A stretch of 64,000 nucleotides of DNA from Candidatus Wallbacteria bacterium. GTDB lineage: Bacteria; Muiribacteriota; JAQTZZ01. The translations under genes and the position numbers were made by a program. Shown piece by piece: positions 61,761 through 64,000 of this stretch. Location: contig JAQTZZ010000019.1 in assembly GCA_028687545.1 (NCBI GenBank), positions 1 through 64,000 on the forward strand, written 5' to 3'. The first letter of the stretch is position 1. Each line of letters opens with the position of its first letter. The notes under the pieces were generated by a model. It worked only from the letters and a program-made list of their open reading frames with translations, was not told the DNA's origin and did no database searches.

Positions 61761-62462
61761 ATGAAAACACTACTGATACTGATGATGACCGCACTGATAA
61801 TCACCGCTGCCTGCGCTGATTCAATCAAGGAGATCAACGATAGAATCGGAGAAAGAAATGGCGTTTCGATTGACAAAGCCAGTCTGGATACGGAAGCTTC
61901 CAGATGCCATAACAATTATCATCCGAATGTTCATCCCACTGTTTATCCCCAGAACCAGATACATCATAACAATAATGTCCATTATCCGACCAATGTAGTC
62001 CATTACCCGACCAATGTCGTAAATTATCCGACTAATTATTATTATCCCACCAATCCTTACTACCCAAATAACAATTATTATCCCACCAACAACTACCCGA
62101 ACAATCCTTACTATCCCAACAACAACTACTATCCTACTAACAACTATTACCCCACCAACAATTACTACCCGAACAATCCCTACTATCCCAGCAATAACTA
62201 CTATCCTACTAATAATTACTATCCAAACAACAACTACCATCCGAACTATCCAACTTATCCTACCAACAACTATACCCCGGTCACCCCTGCTCCTGCTCCC
62301 CAGGTGATCAACAACATCCCGGCTCCCACACCAGGTCCTGTGACTCCCCCGGTCACCCCGGTCCCAAGTGTCAACCCAATGCCCCAGAATAATCCTGCTA
62401 CACCTCATACCCCGACAGCTCCTGTAGTCCCTGGCCAGCATGTGCCGAATACTCCTCATTAA
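61761..62462 (+). CDS. Secreted Tyr/Asn/Pro-repeat protein
   Basis: 233 residues. A signal peptide (MKTLLILMMTALIITAACA; the Cys could allow lipidation) is followed by a short charged segment. About residues 70-175 are imperfect tandem repeats of NNYYPT, NNYYPN and NPYYPN. The tail is Pro/Thr/Val-rich. No known domain is present. Tyrosine- and proline-rich exported repeats suggest a surface, matrix or spore/envelope-coat material, possibly crosslinked through Tyr. It has a strong ribosome-binding site (GGGGGAG), a near-perfect promoter and its own terminator, so it is a single-gene, probably highly expressed unit. Confidence 0.8.
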   Translation: MKTLLILMMTALIITAACADSIKEINDRIGERNGVSIDKASLDTEASRCHNNYHPNVHPTVYPQNQIHHNNNVHYPTNVVHYPTNVVNYPTNYYYPTNPYYPNNNYYPTNNYPNNPYYPNNNYYPTNNYYPTNNYYPNNPYYPSNNYYPTNNYYPNNNYHPNYPTYPTNNYTPVTPAPAPQVINNIPAPTPGPVTPPVTPVPSVNPMPQNNPATPHTPTAPVVPGQHVPNTPH

Positions 62463-62480
62463 TAAGATACCCATTCCGAT

Positions 62481-62511
62481 AAAAAAAGCCGGTGAACTCA
62501 CCGGCTTTTTT
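62481..62511. terminator. Bidirectional terminator
   Basis: GCCGGTGA (62488-62495) pairs with TCACCGGC (62498-62505), with A-run on the left and T-run on the right. It can end the repeat-protein transcript (plus) and the histidine-kinase operon (minus). Confidence 0.9.
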
Positions 62512-62536
62512 ATTTCTGCTGTAAAATTACGCGATA

Positions 62537-62725
62537 TCAGGAAGGAATTTTCCAATGATTCTTCAAAGTCTTTTCATAAAGTCCACTAAGATTTCCTGAA
62601 TTTTTTTCCGGTTGCGGATGATTAAGGCTCATCTGAATCCAATCATAAGCCTGTCCAGCTGCTGCAAGATCGCCGGATTTCAAAGCAGCTCCAAGGTCCA
62701 GCCACTTCTGATGAATTGGATTCAT
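62537..62725 (-). CDS. Small protein coupled to the sensor kinase
   Basis: 62 residues from the ATG at 62725, which overlaps the kinase stop codon (ATGA). A GTG six bases earlier is possible. It is soluble and mostly helical: a WLDLGAALKSGDLAAAGQAYDWIQMSL segment resembles a single TPR-like unit. No family is recognised. It is the last gene before the terminator. It may be an accessory of the two-component system. Confidence 0.55.
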   Translation of the reverse strand: MNPIHQKWLDLGAALKSGDLAAAGQAYDWIQMSLNHPQPEKNSGNLSGLYEKTLKNHWKIPS

Positions 62726-64000
62726 ATGCACTCGACATTTTCAAGAGGCAGTTTCATTTCTACGATCAGTCCGCCACCCTTGGCGTTAAGAGCTCTGATT
62801 TTCCCGCCGTGCAGGCATACGGAACGTTCAGTGATTGCGAGGCCGAGCCCGGTCCCGCCTGTCTGCCTGTCACGGGCAACAGAAACCCGGTAAAAAGGGC
62901 GGAATAGATTGGAAAGCTCAGCTTCCGGGACTCCAGGGCCATGATCGCGGACAGTGACAACTGCAGATGCCATTGACTGCTCTTCGACTCTGCTGATATC
63001 TATTTCGACTTCTGTCTGTTCATCTGTGTATCTGATGGCATTCCGCACTACATTCTCAATCGCCCTGCGTAAAAGCTCAGCATTTCCGTGAACAGTGCAT
63101 TCCGCACTTCCCTTGAGCACTACACTCCTGTCACTTCCCTTGGCCTCGAAATTTCCGTCTTCAGCAATGCCCTGCACAAGTTCCATCAGATTCACATGTG
63201 TCAATTGAATCTTATCGAAGCCACCCTCCAGGCGTGTGAGCATCAGAACCTGGCCGATCATCTGGTTCAGGGATTCCGCTTCCTGCTCAATCCTGTCCAG
63301 GATTTTGGCTGCCTCAGGCCCGGTCTGCTTCCTGGCAAGTTCCAGCGCTACATTGAGTCTTGCCAGCGGAGACCGCAGTTCATGTGAAATGTCTCCCAGC
63401 AGCTGCCTCTGCAGGGTCAGAAGAGACTCAATGCGCTCAGCCATCCGGTCGAAATCCGCGGCCAGCTCGGACAGCTCATCTTTCCGGCCCCCGTATTGCG
63501 ATCCAATGCGTACTTTCAGATCCCCTCCCGCAAAACGTCCGGCCATCTCACGCAGGGAAATTACCGGTGAAGTCAGGTAGCCGGCCAGCCAATAGCAGAC
63601 TGCTCCGGAAGTCAGCAGTATGATGAGGAGACTGAACACCGGGTGCATCGGCATGCCCCTGGGTTTTCCGGGAGGGCCAGGGTGCGGGCCATGGTGGAAA
63701 GCAGGAGACAAATCGCATAGAGCGACATATTTTATTCCGTCGATTCCAGTGAAAGGAACCGCAGTCCACATCTGTTCACCAGGTGGAGCAACTTCAGTTG
63801 TTCCACTCTCAATAGCTTTGACAGCCAGATCCATTCCTTTTTCAGGAATCAGCCTGCTGGAGATTTCCTGCCTGTCCTGATTGAGAATCAAGATTGACAG
63901 GCCAGGCGATTTTTCCAGTTGAGCGGATATTTCTTCCAGGGCAGCTTGATTTCCACTTAAATGACAGCCGAGCATGGCCTGACCATAGATTGGCAGAGTT
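62722..64000 (-). CDS. CpxA-like sensor histidine kinase (5' end outside window)
   Basis: At least 426 codons; the frame is open to the right edge, so the N-terminal membrane helix is missing. In order, the visible parts are a periplasmic sensor domain with a Pro/His-rich loop (HHGPHPGPPGKPRGMP), a membrane helix (about VFSLLIILLTSGAVCYWLAGYL), a HAMP linker (AGRFAGGDLKVRIGSQYGGRKDELSELAADFDRM), the HisKA dimer helix with the phosphorylated His in DISHELRSPLARL, and the HATPase domain with NVVRNAIRYT, DHGPGVP and GGTGLGLAI. It would phosphorylate a response regulator, presumably encoded just off the edge. Confidence 0.9.
   Translation of the reverse strand, partial: TLPIYGQAMLGCHLSGNQAALEEISAQLEKSPGLSILILNQDRQEISSRLIPEKGMDLAVKAIESGTTEVAPPGEQMWTAVPFTGIDGIKYVALCDLSPAFHHGPHPGPPGKPRGMPMHPVFSLLIILLTSGAVCYWLAGYLTSPVISLREMAGRFAGGDLKVRIGSQYGGRKDELSELAADFDRMAERIESLLTLQRQLLGDISHELRSPLARLNVALELARKQTGPEAAKILDRIEQEAESLNQMIGQVLMLTRLEGGFDKIQLTHVNLMELVQGIAEDGNFEAKGSDRSVVLKGSAECTVHGNAELLRRAIENVVRNAIRYTDEQTEVEIDISRVEEQSMASAVVTVRDHGPGVPEAELSNLFRPFYRVSVARDRQTGGTGLGLAITERSVCLHGGKIRALNAKGGGLIVEMKLPLENVECI

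Noticed and set aside
62000-62260. Tandem repeats that might suggest a CRISPR array
   Set aside because: Repeats are short, contiguous, in frame and encode NNYYP units; there are no spacers and no cas genes.
61821-62555. 244-codon minus-strand frame opposite the repeat protein
   Set aside because: Low-complexity Val/Ile/Gly sequence is the mirror of the NNYYP repeats and crosses the terminator.

Overview
The window reads as chromosomal DNA of a diderm bacterium. The grounds are a secretin with its inner-membrane pilus/type II secretion partners, HtpG, a CpxA-like sensor kinase and single-copy biosynthetic genes. The phylum cannot be fixed from sequence alone. The unusual clustering of his, trp and aro genes and several fusions suggest a poorly sampled candidate phylum (Wallbacteria- or Riflebacteria-like lineages are a guess, not a result). 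No rRNA, tRNA, CRISPR array, intact transposase or integrase was found.

Layout. 1-3.6 kb: 5' end of htpG, a class II aldolase, hisC and a small nucleotidyltransferase. 3.7-9.2 kb (minus): a PilMNOPQ/GspDE-like cluster, from an assembly ATPase down to the secretin. 9.3-13.5 kb: toxin-antitoxin cassettes (one degraded RelE-like, one VapBC, one PIN gene with a following small partner), an ankyrin membrane protein, and a gene-free stretch filled with palindromes. 13.6-17.7 kb (minus): guaA, purD and a purple-acid-phosphatase-like protein. 17.8-29.2 kb (plus): proS-hisG-hisB-hisH-hisF-hisA/I/E-trpD-trpC-tyrA-trpF-aroE-aroC, mostly overlapping by 4 nt. 29.4-30.7 kb: a secreted M28 peptidase.

31-47 kb is an AT-richer accessory region. 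The plus-strand part is a defence island: an OLD/AAA-type ATPase with a PIN protein, an AbiTii protein with a TIR protein, an MmeI-like single-chain restriction-modification enzyme, a two-helix membrane protein, and DarT-DarG. The minus-strand part (46.9 to 40.9 kb) is a four-gene cluster: a transthyretin-fold-like protein, a 975-residue coiled-coil protein of unknown family, and two predicted peptidoglycan-cutting enzymes of different fold that share the same N-terminal tag of about 45 residues. This cluster is the best candidate here for an undescribed system, probably an effector-delivery or lysis module.

47-62 kb returns to core metabolism: aroK/aroB fusion-aroQ-trpB-trpA; a nucleotidyltransferase pair; an esterase; aroF-aroA-trpE-trpG; an adenylate-cyclase-like protein; a TrhA/hemolysin III protein; and hisD. 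The final 2 kb hold a secreted Tyr/Asn/Pro-repeat protein behind a near-consensus promoter and a histidine kinase that runs off the right edge. With the distant hisC and hisD, the window encodes nearly all of histidine and tryptophan synthesis and the shikimate pathway. No histidinol-phosphatase or prephenate dehydratase is seen here.

At least three families of palindromic repeats are scattered between genes, some inside operons. One two-copy element, just upstream of aroE and of hisD, has four segments that can pair in mutually exclusive ways. It carries a compensatory base change and, at aroE, contains the ribosome-binding site, so it may be regulatory rather than only repetitive.
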